NCBI GenBank assembly: GCA_964385465.1
Contig: CAYLPJ010000006.1
Span: forward strand, 62,001 to 126,000
DNA: 64,000 nt
Direction of reading: 5' to 3'
DNA from: CAYLPJ01 sp964385465
Lineage (GTDB): Bacteria; Planctomycetota; Phycisphaerae; SM23-33
Of the stretch, positions 51,750-60,870 are shown one piece after another. The notes beneath the pieces are model-generated. The model did no database searches and was not told the DNA's origin. It saw nothing but the letters and a program-made list of their open reading frames with translations. Positions within the stretch are counted from its first letter, which is position 1; every line of letters begins with the position of its first letter. The position numbers were made by a program, and so were the translations under genes.

Positions 51750-53204
51750 ATGCCGGACAGCATGCAGAGGCGCGATCGGACGAACGCGAGCGAGGCCGAA
51801 GCTCCCCCTTCGCCGTACCTGGGCAAACGCATCCACCTGATCGGGATCGGCGGCTCGGGCATGCGCGCCCTGGCGGGGATGCTGCTGGCCCGCCGAGCCG
51901 TCGTCAGCGGCTCCGACGCCGCCGAAGGCGGACCCGTCCAGCGACTCCGCCAGCGGGGCGCCGACGTGCGCGTCGGCCAGTGCGCCGAGAACCTGCCCGA
52001 CGCCTGCGACCTCGTCGTCCACTCCGCCGCCATCCACGAGCAGAACCCCGAGCTGCTCGCCGCACGCCAGCGCGGGCTGGAGGTCATCAAGTACAGCCAG
52101 ATGCTCGGCCGCCTGATGGCCGAACGGGTCGGCATCGCCGTGGCGGGAACGCACGGCAAGAGCACGACGACGGCGATGGTGGCGTACGTCCTCAGTGCGG
52201 CGGGGGCGGACCCGAGCTATGTCGTCGGCGCGACGGTCCCGCAGTTGGGCGGGCCCAGCGGCGCCGGCGGGGGCAGGCATTTCGTTGCCGAAGCCTGCGA
52301 GTTCGACCGCAGCTTCCTGAACCTCTGCCCGCGCCTGGCGACCGTCCTGAACATCGACGAGGACCACCTCGACTGCTACGCCGACCTGGACGCCATCATC
52401 GAGGCCTTCAAGGCGTTCGTCTCGCTGGTCCCCGCCGAGGGCGTGCTGATCGCCAACGGCGAGGACCGCAACGTCGCCCGCGCGCTCGACCGCCAACCCC
52501 GCTGCGACGTCGAGACGTTCGGCATGGCCGACGGGTGCACCTGGCGGGGCACCGTGGTCGAGGAAGCCCGGGGGCGCAGCATCCTCGACGTCGCCTGCCG
52601 CGGGGACGCGTTCTGCCGCGTCGCCGTGCCGCTTCCCGGCCGACACAACGCCTACAACACGCTGGCGGCGACGGCGCTGCTGCATCATGCCGGGATCGCG
52701 GCGAAGCGGATCGCCGCGTCCCTGCCGCAGTTTTCCGGCGCGCACCGGCGGATGACGCTCAAGGCCCGTCGGGGCGGCGTGACGGTGCTGGACGATTACG
52801 CCCACCACCCCACGGAGATCACCGCGACGCTGCGTGCAATCCGCGACGCCTACGAGCCCCGGCGCCTGCTCTGCGTCTTCCAGCCGCACCAGCACAGCCG
52901 CACGCGGTTCCTGCTGAAGGACTTCGCCAGGAGCTTTGCGCTGGCCGATGAGGTCATCGTGCCGGACATCTACTTTGTCCGCGACAGCGACCGCGAGAAG
53001 GAGTACATTTCTTCCGAGGACCTCGTGGCGCAGATCCGCCTGCATGGCGGGTCGGCGACGTACGCCGAGACCTTCGACGGGATCGTCCGCCACGTCTGCC
53101 GGGAGGCGGGCGACGGCGACCTGGTCGTCACCATGGGGGCCGGAAACATCTGGGAAGTTGCCGATGACGTGGTTCGCGGGCTTGGAGAACGTGGTTCAGG
53201 TTGA
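51750..53204 (+). CDS. murC: UDP-N-acetylmuramate-L-alanine ligase
   Basis: Adds the first residue, L-alanine, to UDP-MurNAc in peptidoglycan synthesis. The 484-residue protein has the N-terminal Rossmann motif IHLIGIGGSGMRALAG, the ATP-binding AGTHGKSTTTAM (about 132-143), NIDEDHLDCY, FSGAHRRM and the C-terminal DDYAHHPTEI and FQPHQHSRT motifs. An extra 30 residues precede the Rossmann fold. The start at 51750 has GGAGG eight bases upstream. Overlaps murB by 41 bases. Confidence 0.96.
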   Translation: MPDSMQRRDRTNASEAEAPPSPYLGKRIHLIGIGGSGMRALAGMLLARRAVVSGSDAAEGGPVQRLRQRGADVRVGQCAENLPDACDLVVHSAAIHEQNPELLAARQRGLEVIKYSQMLGRLMAERVGIAVAGTHGKSTTTAMVAYVLSAAGADPSYVVGATVPQLGGPSGAGGGRHFVAEACEFDRSFLNLCPRLATVLNIDEDHLDCYADLDAIIEAFKAFVSLVPAEGVLIANGEDRNVARALDRQPRCDVETFGMADGCTWRGTVVEEARGRSILDVACRGDAFCRVAVPLPGRHNAYNTLAATALLHHAGIAAKRIAASLPQFSGAHRRMTLKARRGGVTVLDDYAHHPTEITATLRAIRDAYEPRRLLCVFQPHQHSRTRFLLKDFARSFALADEVIVPDIYFVRDSDREKEYISSEDLVAQIRLHGGSATYAETFDGIVRHVCREAGDGDLVVTMGAGNIWEVADDVVRGLGERGSG

Positions 53205-54042
53205 CCGCCCCCTCGGGCCGGAGACCTGGATGGGCATCGGAGGTCCGGCGAAGTGGTTCGTCGAGCCGACGGACACCGACGAGCTGCTGGAGGTGGTCCG
53301 CCGATGCGCCGACAACGACGTGCCCCTGCGCGTCCTCGGCAAGGGGGCGAACCTGCTCGTCGACGACGCCGGCGTCCAGGCCGCGGTCATCCGCCTGTCC
53401 AAGGGGCAGTTCGCCGAGATCGCCATCACCGAGGCCGGCCTGCGCGCCGGCGCCGGGGCCGACATGGGCAAGCTCGTCCTCCGCTGCGTCCGCGAGGGCC
53501 GAAGCGGCCTCGAGGCCCTCACCGGCATTCCCGGCAGCGTCGGCGGGTGCGTCCGCATGAACGCCGGCGGGGCGTTCGGCGACATCGGCAACGTCGTCGA
53601 GAGCGTCGACGTCGCCACCGGTCACGCCGAGATCTTCACCCGCCGGCGGGGCGACCTGGCCTTCGCCTACCGGTCCACGAACATCACCGCGCCGATCATC
53701 CTGGCCGCCGAGTTCCGCCTGACCGAGGACGACCCGCATCGCATCCTCAAGCAGGTCAAGCAGATCTGGATTTACAAGAAGAACACCCAGCCGCTGGGCA
53801 AGAGCAACGCCGGGTGCATCTTCAAGAACCCCCGCGGCCTGTCGGCGGGGGCCCTGATCGACCGTGCGGGCCTCAAGGGCCGCCGCGTCGGCGGGGCGCA
53901 CGTCTCGGAGAAGCACGCGAATTTCATCCTGACCGACCCGGGCACCCGAGCCAGCGACGTGCTGAAGCTCATCAACGTCATCCGCGAGACCGTCTACAAG
54001 CGCTCGGAGGTCTACCTGGAACTGGAGATCGAGGTCTGGTAG
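53164..54042 (+). CDS. murB: UDP-N-acetylenolpyruvoylglucosamine reductase
   Basis: FAD enzyme that reduces enolpyruvyl-UDP-GlcNAc to UDP-MurNAc. The 292-residue type II-like MurB has WMGIGGPAKWFVEP, the FAD-binding VLGKGANLLVDD, LTGIPGSVGGCVRMNAG, the AYRSTN segment with the catalytic neighbourhood, and SNAGCIFKNP with the catalytic Ser. The start (MTWFAGLENV) lies 41 bases inside murC, so the two are translationally linked. The longer frame upstream is murC in another frame. Confidence 0.95.
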   Translation: MTWFAGLENVVQVDRPLGPETWMGIGGPAKWFVEPTDTDELLEVVRRCADNDVPLRVLGKGANLLVDDAGVQAAVIRLSKGQFAEIAITEAGLRAGAGADMGKLVLRCVREGRSGLEALTGIPGSVGGCVRMNAGGAFGDIGNVVESVDVATGHAEIFTRRRGDLAFAYRSTNITAPIILAAEFRLTEDDPHRILKQVKQIWIYKKNTQPLGKSNAGCIFKNPRGLSAGALIDRAGLKGRRVGGAHVSEKHANFILTDPGTRASDVLKLINVIRETVYKRSEVYLELEIEVW

Positions 54043-54127
54043 ACGCCCCGAGCCCGTCGGCGAAACCGACGGGCCCGCCGCACGCAGCCCGCCACGGACG
54101 CGCGGGAGGGCAGACGAGGTTGCAGAC

Positions 54128-55120
54128 ATGGAATGCGTAACCAACGCCACGGAAGGCGCCCCCGCCGGCGGCGCGGGCACGGAGGCCCGGGACATCACCG
54201 TCCTGATGGGCGGCCCGTCGTCGGAAAGGGCGGTCTCGCTGGTCAGCGGGGAGGCTGTCGCCGACGCCCTCCAACGCCGCGGACACCGCGTCACCCGCGC
54301 CGACATCCTCCCGCGGGACCTCGCCGCCCTCGACCGCCGCGGAGCGGACTGCTTCTTCATCGCCCTGCACGGGGACTTCGGCGAATCCGGCGAGGTCCAG
54401 CGGCTCTGCGAGCAGCGCCGGCTGCGGTACACCGGCTCGGGGCCGCGGGCCAGCGAGCTGGCCATGGACAAGGCTGCCACCAAGCAGATCGCCAAACGCG
54501 CCGGCCTGGACACGCCGGACTGGATGATCCTCGAGGAGTACCACTCCCCCGAGCAGCGCAGCCGCTGGCTGCCGGAGCTCGACGTGCCCGTCGTCCTCAA
54601 GCCCGTCGACGGCGGCTCCAGCGTGGATGTGACCATTGCCGGCGACCACGCCACTCGCGACGCCGCCATCGAGGACCTGCTGGACAAGTACGCCCGCGTC
54701 ATGATCGAGCGGTACGTCCCCGGGCGCGAGCTTACCGTGGGCATCCTCGGCCGGGAGGCACTGCCCGTGCTGGAGGTCCGCCCGGCGGGGGGCTTCTACG
54801 ACTACCACGCCAAGTACGACGACGACGCCGGGACCGAGTACACCTTCGACCACGGGCTGGACGAGGCGACGGTCGAGAGCACCCGCGCCGCGGCCCTGGC
54901 GCTCCACGAAGCCCTCGGCTGTCGCGACATGTCCCGCGTCGATTTCCTCCTCGACGAGAACGGCACGGCCTGGGTGCTGGAGATCAACACCATCCCCGGC
55001 TTCACCAGCCACTCGCTGCTGCCCATGGCCGCGGCGAAGGTCGGGATCGAGTTCGACGAGCTGTGCGACCGCATCGTTCGCATGGCCATGAGCAGACAGG
55101 TGACCGAGACCGATGGCTGA
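54128..55120 (+). CDS. ddl: D-alanine-D-alanine ligase
   Basis: Joins two D-alanines for the peptidoglycan stem. The 330-residue ATP-grasp enzyme has MGGPSSERAVSLVSG near the N-terminus, ALHGDFGESGEVQ, YTGSGPRASELAMDKAATK, LKPVDGGSSVDV, and the C-terminal metal and D-Ala site LEINTIPGFTSHSL. About 20 extra residues precede the fold. It follows murB after 85 bases and overlaps the ftsQ-like gene by eight. The family's usual EGxGE loop is DFGESGE-like here. Confidence 0.95.
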   Translation: MECVTNATEGAPAGGAGTEARDITVLMGGPSSERAVSLVSGEAVADALQRRGHRVTRADILPRDLAALDRRGADCFFIALHGDFGESGEVQRLCEQRRLRYTGSGPRASELAMDKAATKQIAKRAGLDTPDWMILEEYHSPEQRSRWLPELDVPVVLKPVDGGSSVDVTIAGDHATRDAAIEDLLDKYARVMIERYVPGRELTVGILGREALPVLEVRPAGGFYDYHAKYDDDAGTEYTFDHGLDEATVESTRAAALALHEALGCRDMSRVDFLLDENGTAWVLEINTIPGFTSHSLLPMAAAKVGIEFDELCDRIVRMAMSRQVTETDG

Positions 55121-56150
55121 GCGCAAGAACGGCAAGAGCAAATCCTCCTCCCCTCGCAAGCCGTCGCGGCTCAGGGCATGGCTGAAGAAACGCCCCGACG
55201 GCGAGAGCACCCCCGGCGTCGGCCGGGCCGTGCTGTGGGCCGTACTGGTCGCCCTGTTCGGCATCGGCGGGGTGGTCGGCATGCGCGAGCTTCGCGACCA
55301 GGTGCTGCGGGACCGCTACCGCGGCCGCCGGGGCAGCGCGTGGGTCGGCCTGACGCACGTGCCCAAGTGGATGCCCAAGAGCCTGGCCCGGCAGATCGCC
55401 GGTGAACTGACGCCTCCCAAGGCGACGCTGGCGGACCCCGACCTGGCGCGGAAGGTCTACGAGCGGGCGCAGGCGAACCCTTGGGTCAGGGCCATCCGCC
55501 GCGTGGAGGTTCGCCCGAATCCCGGCCGACCGGGCGGGATCGTCCACACGCACCTGACCTACCGCCGCCCGTTGGCCCGCGTCCGCGAGGGCGAGAAGTA
55601 CCTGTACGTCGACGCCGAGGGCTTCCGCCTGCCCGAGACGCAGGTGCCCCTCTGGGTCGTCACGCTTCAGGACCGCGGCGGCAAGGTTGCCCGGCAGGTC
55701 AGCTACACCGCACGCGGCGACGTGCCCGAGGCCTGGAGGGCAGGGGCGCGGCGAATCCACTACGTCGTCATCGACGGCGTGAGGACCAGCGCCCCGCCGC
55801 CGGGATGGAAGTGGTCGGCCGACGACCTCCAGGCCGGGCTGCGGCTGGTCGAACTCGTCCGCGCCCGCCCGTACTACCCCCAGATCACGCTGGTGGACGT
55901 CCGCAACCACGACGGGCGGATCACCCGCAACCAGCCGGAGCTGCGGATGTACGCCCAGGTCGGTCGGGGTCCGGCGACGGACATACGCTTCGGGCGGTTC
56001 CCCGCGCCCGGCGGGGGGGATTACATTATCTCCCCGCGCCGCAAGCTCTCCTACCTCGACGAGTACGCCGCCGAAAACGGCGGCCTCGTCGCCGGGCGAA
56101 ACAGCTACCTCGACCTCCGCTTCGACGAGCTGCATGTCAGCGTCAACTGA
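55113..56150 (+). CDS. FtsQ/DivIB-like cell-division protein
   Basis: A 345-residue bitopic protein. A basic cytoplasmic tail (about 1-37) precedes one transmembrane helix (about 39-58, AVLWAVLVALFGIGGVVGM). A periplasmic part follows with POTRA-like ANPWVRAIRRVEVRPN and a YRRPLARV...YLYVDAEGFRLP stretch typical of FtsQ. The C-terminal beta domain (YPQITLVDVRNHDGRI...YIISPRRKLSYLDEYAAENGGL) also matches. Its position right after ddl is the classic place of ftsQ in the division and cell-wall cluster. It is longer than most FtsQ proteins. It overlaps ddl and the next gene, so translation is likely coupled. Confidence 0.8.
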   Translation: MAERKNGKSKSSSPRKPSRLRAWLKKRPDGESTPGVGRAVLWAVLVALFGIGGVVGMRELRDQVLRDRYRGRRGSAWVGLTHVPKWMPKSLARQIAGELTPPKATLADPDLARKVYERAQANPWVRAIRRVEVRPNPGRPGGIVHTHLTYRRPLARVREGEKYLYVDAEGFRLPETQVPLWVVTLQDRGGKVARQVSYTARGDVPEAWRAGARRIHYVVIDGVRTSAPPPGWKWSADDLQAGLRLVELVRARPYYPQITLVDVRNHDGRITRNQPELRMYAQVGRGPATDIRFGRFPAPGGGDYIISPRRKLSYLDEYAAENGGLVAGRNSYLDLRFDELHVSVN

Positions 56151-56859
56151 GCCAGACCGGCGGGGGGGCGACCCGGCCGAGCCGGCCGGGATCCTCGCCG
56201 CGGCGTGGCGGCCGGGGGGGCTGCTCTACCTCGCCGCCTGCCTGCTGGGCCTGGCCGTCGGCGTGTTCCCCGCTACGGTGTTCCCCCGTCGCGGCGTCGT
56301 GCCCGCCCCCGTACCCGCCCTCCAGACCCTCGCGGTTTTCCAGGGCGCCTTCGGGCTGCTCGTCGTGCCCGTCCTGAGCTTCCGCCGCTTGCGCCGCCGC
56401 CCGCATCGCCGCCTCTGGGGCGAAGACCTCATCGAAGCCGCCTGCTGGATGCTGCTGACCGTCCCGCTCTACATCCCCGCCGCCTGGCTGGCCGACGCCA
56501 CCGCAGCCGACGCCGTCCGAGCCGCTCTCGCTGTCGCCTGCACCTGGCCGCTCGGACGCGCCGCGGGGGCCGTCCTCGCACGCCGGCCACGGGCGCGCGC
56601 CGGCATGCTGCTCGGGCTGCTGGTCGTCTTCGCCCTCCCGGCCGCGTGGTACGTCGCCCGCGAGTTCCTCGCCGGCGCCGCCACCGACACGCTCTGGGAC
56701 CTGGCCCCGCTGACGTGGCTCTGGCAGCAGGCAGCCAGCCGTGCCGGCAGGCCCATACCCCGTCCCCTCTGGCCCGCCGCGACGTGGCTCGCCCTCGCCG
56801 CCGCCCTCGCCGTCGCCGGCGTCCGCCGCAGCCCGTCCCGGCCCGCCGACGCAGCGTGA
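56134..56859 (+). CDS. Polytopic membrane protein of unknown function
   Basis: A 241-residue protein with about six hydrophobic segments (for example GLLYLAACLLGLAVGVFP, MLLGLLVVFALPAAWYV, WLALAAALAVAGV). I do not recognise it. It starts 17 bases inside the ftsQ-like gene, so it is the last cistron of the cell-envelope run, in the position where ftsA and ftsZ stand in most bacteria. The sequence shows no catalytic motif. Residues 1-30 are soluble and acidic. A hairpin at 56918-56937 may end the transcript. Confidence 0.7.
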   Translation: MSASTEPDRRGGDPAEPAGILAAAWRPGGLLYLAACLLGLAVGVFPATVFPRRGVVPAPVPALQTLAVFQGAFGLLVVPVLSFRRLRRRPHRRLWGEDLIEAACWMLLTVPLYIPAAWLADATAADAVRAALAVACTWPLGRAAGAVLARRPRARAGMLLGLLVVFALPAAWYVAREFLAGAATDTLWDLAPLTWLWQQAASRAGRPIPRPLWPAATWLALAAALAVAGVRRSPSRPADAA

Positions 56860-56917
56860 CAGGTCGCCGCCGGGCGTGTGCCGTGTTGGCAGCCCCGGCT
56901 GCTGTCGACGGGGCACG

Positions 56918-56937
56918 GTAGACGCCGGAGCGTCTAC
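56918..56937. terminator. Hairpin between two convergent genes
   Basis: A perfect 8-bp stem (GTAGACGC with GCGTCTAC) and CGGA loop lies between the membrane-protein gene and the convergent GH9 gene and overlaps the GH9 stop codon. It could act on both strands, although neither side has a strong T-run. Confidence 0.5.
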
Positions 56938-59900
56938 TTCCCCCGTGCGGCCAGGTAGCCCCAGTAGTAGGCCGTCGGGCCGATGCTCTGGTGGACGGTG
57001 TACTCGTTGGTGGGCGGCCAGTTGCCCAGGTCCACGTAGAACTCCGTGCTCGGCCAGGTCCGGCTGGACGGGACCATCACCTTCGAGTGCATGTACCACG
57101 TGTGCGCCCAGTTCACCGCGCCGTTGTCCCACTTCGGATCGTTGATGCCGTACACCGTGATCCCGCCGGGGACGTCCAGGCCGGCGTTGCGGCTGTCGAT
57201 GTGAAGCGGGTGACGCGGGAAACGCCGACCCAGGCCTGTCGTCAGCGTCATGTTCATCGGGTTCGCACCGGCGGGGAACTGCGCGGCCGCGAGGGCTCCG
57301 CGGAGGTACTCTGCCTTGCCCGTCAGGTAGTGTGCCCGCGTAAGGACCGGGCCGATGGAGGTCTCCGGCACGGAGTAGTACGACGTGTAGCCCATCACCG
57401 GCAGCAGCGGGGCGCGCGTGGTGATGCTGAAGGCGTTGCCCGCCGCGAACTTCAGGCTGTCCTTCGCCGCCGCCTCGATCCACGCGACCATCTTCGCCTT
57501 CAGTTCGGCGTCGGCCTTGTCCTCCGCCAGGCAGGCGTAGGCGAAGGTGGGCTCCACCTGCTTTCCGGCGTCGGCGCCCTCGACGCTCACCAGCGTGGCC
57601 GCCTTGAAGGCGTCGTGGTAGGTCTGCTTGCCGGTCAGGCGGTAGAGCGCCACGGCCGCGAGGGCCCGGGCGTTCCGCACGGCGTCGCGGAGGCGGTCGG
57701 GGTCCTTGCCGCCTCGGCTGCCGCGGGCCTTGCTCTCGGCGGCGATGCACGTTTCCTCGTTGGCGTTGGCCCACGTCCAGGCCTTCGCGGCGGTCTCGGC
57801 GTAGGTGGCGGCGAGCTGCTTGTCGATCCCCTCCAGCAGCCGGGCCGCGCGGGCGGCGCAGGCGGCGTAGCGGAGCGAGCTTTCCGGGTCCGGCGCGAAC
57901 GTGCCCACCAGCAGCGACTCCTGCCAGCTCCCCTCGCCCGGGCGCGGGTGGCTGGTGGACTCGACCCCGCCGCCGACGCCGCCGTCGGGCCGCTGGAGCC
58001 GGCGGTAGAGGTCCAGGTTCCACATCGCCTCGTTGAGCAGGTCGGGGATGCCGTCGGTCGCCTCGCCCGGCGGCAGGGCCAGGCGGACGTCGGCGAAATG
58101 CTCGCCGAACAGGTCCGCCAGCTCCAGCAGAGACCAGGTGACCGTCAGGTGCTGGCTGCGGCGGTCCCAGTCCCCGGCGTCCATGTACCCGCCCCAGGCG
58201 CCGTCGTGCGTCCGGAGCTTGCTGGCGTCCAGCTCCTTGCCCAGCATCCGCCGAAGCGTGCGGTGCACCGTCGACGACTCGCCGTTCCAGAATGTCGTAT
58301 CCAGGCGGAAGACCGCGAAGCCGTCGGCGGGATGCATCGGTCGCGGACGTTCGTATTCGGTGAACGGCTTGCCCAGGGCGATCCCGCTGCGGTGGCAGAG
58401 CAGGCCGTGCATGGACAGCCCGAACGCTCGCGCCCAGACGTCCTCGGCGATCTCGAACGGGAAGCTCGTGCCGATCCCCGGCACCAGCACGCGGTAGGTG
58501 CCCGGGCGGTCGAAGCCGTGGAAGTCGAGGTAGTACACGTCGGTGAGTACCTGGTTGCGCCCGCCGCGGATCGTCTCGGTGCGGTCGGCGGCAAAGCCCA
58601 TCCGGACCTTCCCGCGGTGGGCCGTCTCGCCGCTTCCGGCGTCGAGCAGCTCGAACGACGTGACCCCGCCGTAGCTCACCTTGCCCCCCGTGCCCGTCCA
58701 CAGCGACAGGTACGCCCGCTTGAACGGGTCGCTCGGGCGATAGCCCACCTGCGTGACGTGCACCGCCTCGCTGCGGACCTTGCGCGGCTCGTGCGTGTAG
58801 GCGGCGGTCTTCGCCCGCGTGTTGACCCCGCGGAAATGCACCGTGTAGGTCGCCCCGGGCTTCAGCGGCGTGGCCAGCTTGAGGTACACGTGGTAGCGGA
58901 CGCTGATGGCCGAGCCGCCGGCCTGGCCGTTCGGCTTGCACTTGAGGTGGACGGCCTCGGGATGGGTCGGCTCGCGGAAGGCGGGGTCGTCCTCGCTGGC
59001 GATGAGGTACGCCTTCCGCTCGCCGGCGGTGACGTGCGTCATCGGCGTGCCGCGATACGCCGGCCCCGGCGCCAGCAGATCTTCGTTGACCACCAGGCTC
59101 CCGATGACCTCCTTCCGCTTGCCCTTCACCGCCCGCTTGACGACCACGCCCTTGGGCGCGTCTGCGATCTTGCCGTCCCTCCACTGGAGCACGTCGTGCG
59201 TGCCCTTGGCCGGGACCACCTCGTCGCCCTCCTGCGGCTCATACGGCACCTGCGGGCGGCAGACGATCTCGCCGGACTGAATCTGCACAGCCAGCATGTC
59301 CGGCGTCACGGCGCAGAGGTGCACCACGGCCGGTCCGTTCTCGGGGTGGTCGGCCCCGGCGAGGACGCGGGCGATCTCCTGCCGCCGACGCTCGGCCTCG
59401 GCTCGCTTGCGCTCGGCGACCTTTGCCAGACGCTCGGCGTGGGCGGCGCGGGCGGCCTTCATCTGCCCGGTGGCCGGCACGAGCTCGATCCGATCGACGA
59501 ACAGGTCGATGGCGGCAGCTTTCCAGTTGCCCTGCACCTGCACGGTGTTGACCTTGGCCGGGTCGAAGCTCTGATCCGGCTCGTCGGCGATCTTCGGCGA
59601 CAGGGCCAGGCCATGCTCGGGCAGGACGCGGACGAACTCCTCTCTCCCGACTTCATCCAGCGGGTACGTGAACATCCGTTTGGCCTCGCCGGCGGTGAAG
59701 AGGACCTTGATCTGCTTGGCGCGGTTCTTCGGCCCGGTCTTGAGCCAGGCGGCCGGGGCGCGGTCGCCGTACCGGCTCAGGTCCGCCTCGGTCACGAACC
59801 CCACCCCGCCCTTGCCGTCCTTGCTGGTCACATGAAGCACGCCGTCGGCCACCGAGACGTTCTTGTCGAACGACAGGTACGCGAACGTCGGGGCCTGGTT

Positions 59901-60452
59901 GAAATCGCACACGACGGCCGTCTGCTTGATCTGCTCGGCGGGGACGACGCGAAGCTCATCCAGCCAGATCTTCCCCTCGCCGTGCATCAGTAGGATAAGC
60001 ACGGCCGATTCGGCCCCGTCGGGAACGGTCACGTTGCCCTGGAAGTCTCCCCAGCCGGCGAAGGTCGCGAAGGAAGCCACCTGGTGCCAGTTTTCCTTCC
60101 CCCTGGGCGTGACGACGGCGACGGCGGCGAACGTCACCGCCCCGGCCGCCTTGGCCCTGCCGCGAATGCCGAAGCTGTCGCCCGGTTTGACGCCCTCCAG
60201 GGGCAGGGCCACCTTGCCGCCCTTGACGGGCCCGCCGACGGACTCCAGCCGCAGCGAGGCCGGCCCGGCCGCGAAGTCCTTCGCGTCCCGCACGGCGCGG
60301 ACGGAGCCCTCGTCGGCCTCGGCATCCCGCCAGCCGGCGACCGTCCTGTCGCCCTCGGTCATCGAGGGGTTGGCCAGACCGGGGACGGCTCCCCCGGCCG
60401 AGGCCGTCAGGGCCAGTCCGGCTGCGAGCAACGCGATACGACGGTTCAGCAT
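56934..60452 (-). CDS. Secreted family 9 glycoside hydrolase with long N-terminal region
   Basis: An 1172-residue exported protein. The signal peptide (MLNRRIALLAAGLALTASAG) is followed by two CBM4/9-like beta domains (about 30-400), a charged coiled-coil-like stretch (about 385-425), a CelD_N/Ig-like domain (about 610-710, SEAVHVTQVGYRPSDPFKRAYL) and a GH9 catalytic domain (about 720-1172). The catalytic Asp pair is in DAGDWD (758-763), with GYTSYYSVPETSIGPVL and TNEYTV near the end, the latter holding the acid Glu candidate. Likely an endo-beta-glucanase or related enzyme. Start at 60452 has GGAGAGAAG upstream; the longer frame lacks a signal peptide. Confidence 0.85.
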   Translation of the reverse strand: MLNRRIALLAAGLALTASAGGAVPGLANPSMTEGDRTVAGWRDAEADEGSVRAVRDAKDFAAGPASLRLESVGGPVKGGKVALPLEGVKPGDSFGIRGRAKAAGAVTFAAVAVVTPRGKENWHQVASFATFAGWGDFQGNVTVPDGAESAVLILLMHGEGKIWLDELRVVPAEQIKQTAVVCDFNQAPTFAYLSFDKNVSVADGVLHVTSKDGKGGVGFVTEADLSRYGDRAPAAWLKTGPKNRAKQIKVLFTAGEAKRMFTYPLDEVGREEFVRVLPEHGLALSPKIADEPDQSFDPAKVNTVQVQGNWKAAAIDLFVDRIELVPATGQMKAARAAHAERLAKVAERKRAEAERRRQEIARVLAGADHPENGPAVVHLCAVTPDMLAVQIQSGEIVCRPQVPYEPQEGDEVVPAKGTHDVLQWRDGKIADAPKGVVVKRAVKGKRKEVIGSLVVNEDLLAPGPAYRGTPMTHVTAGERKAYLIASEDDPAFREPTHPEAVHLKCKPNGQAGGSAISVRYHVYLKLATPLKPGATYTVHFRGVNTRAKTAAYTHEPRKVRSEAVHVTQVGYRPSDPFKRAYLSLWTGTGGKVSYGGVTSFELLDAGSGETAHRGKVRMGFAADRTETIRGGRNQVLTDVYYLDFHGFDRPGTYRVLVPGIGTSFPFEIAEDVWARAFGLSMHGLLCHRSGIALGKPFTEYERPRPMHPADGFAVFRLDTTFWNGESSTVHRTLRRMLGKELDASKLRTHDGAWGGYMDAGDWDRRSQHLTVTWSLLELADLFGEHFADVRLALPPGEATDGIPDLLNEAMWNLDLYRRLQRPDGGVGGGVESTSHPRPGEGSWQESLLVGTFAPDPESSLRYAACAARAARLLEGIDKQLAATYAETAAKAWTWANANEETCIAAESKARGSRGGKDPDRLRDAVRNARALAAVALYRLTGKQTYHDAFKAATLVSVEGADAGKQVEPTFAYACLAEDKADAELKAKMVAWIEAAAKDSLKFAAGNAFSITTRAPLLPVMGYTSYYSVPETSIGPVLTRAHYLTGKAEYLRGALAAAQFPAGANPMNMTLTTGLGRRFPRHPLHIDSRNAGLDVPGGITVYGINDPKWDNGAVNWAHTWYMHSKVMVPSSRTWPSTEFYVDLGNWPPTNEYTVHQSIGPTAYYWGYLAARGK

Positions 60453-60870
60453 GTCTTCTCTCCGGTGATCGGGACTCGGTGCCTCCGGGGCACGCCAGGA
60501 CCGCTCAGTATACCCGTGCGGCCTGCGGGGGAAAACCCGTCCCACCGCCGCTTGGGGCTGTCCCGTCAAGCGATCCGGCGTCGGCGGGTGCAGCGGACAT
60601 TCGTACTCGCGGCCGGGCTGGGGGGGATCGGTCGAGAGACGGGGATTGACGCCGAGCGGGGGCCGCCCGGCGGGAATTGCATCGGAGGCAATTGTGCTGG
60701 TCGCCTGTTGCAACCCCCTTGACAGGCAGGTGAAGATTTCCTACACATAGCGACTCCCCGCATCGCGCCGAGACGCGCGGGGTGTGAACAAGCGCAACGT
60801 ACTATCGTACCAATGGGTCGTCCCGGGCAAGCGTGCAGGGACGAGGAACCGAGCGCGAGGACGCGACGAC
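60453..60870. other. Divergent gap between the GH9 and ABC-transporter genes
   Basis: 418 bases without a supported gene. It contains the promoter candidate at 60719-60747 and, just upstream, a short inverted repeat AATTGC (60675-60680) / GCAATT (60688-60693) that could be an operator. The region left of 60670 shows no further signal. Confidence 0.5.
60719..60747 (+). promoter_or_regulatory. Candidate sigma-70 promoter of the ABC system
   Basis: A perfect TTGACA (60719-60724), 17 bp, then TACACA (60742-60747), about 120 bases before the ATG at 60871. Preceded by the AATTGC/GCAATT inverted repeat at 60675-60693. Confidence 0.6.
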
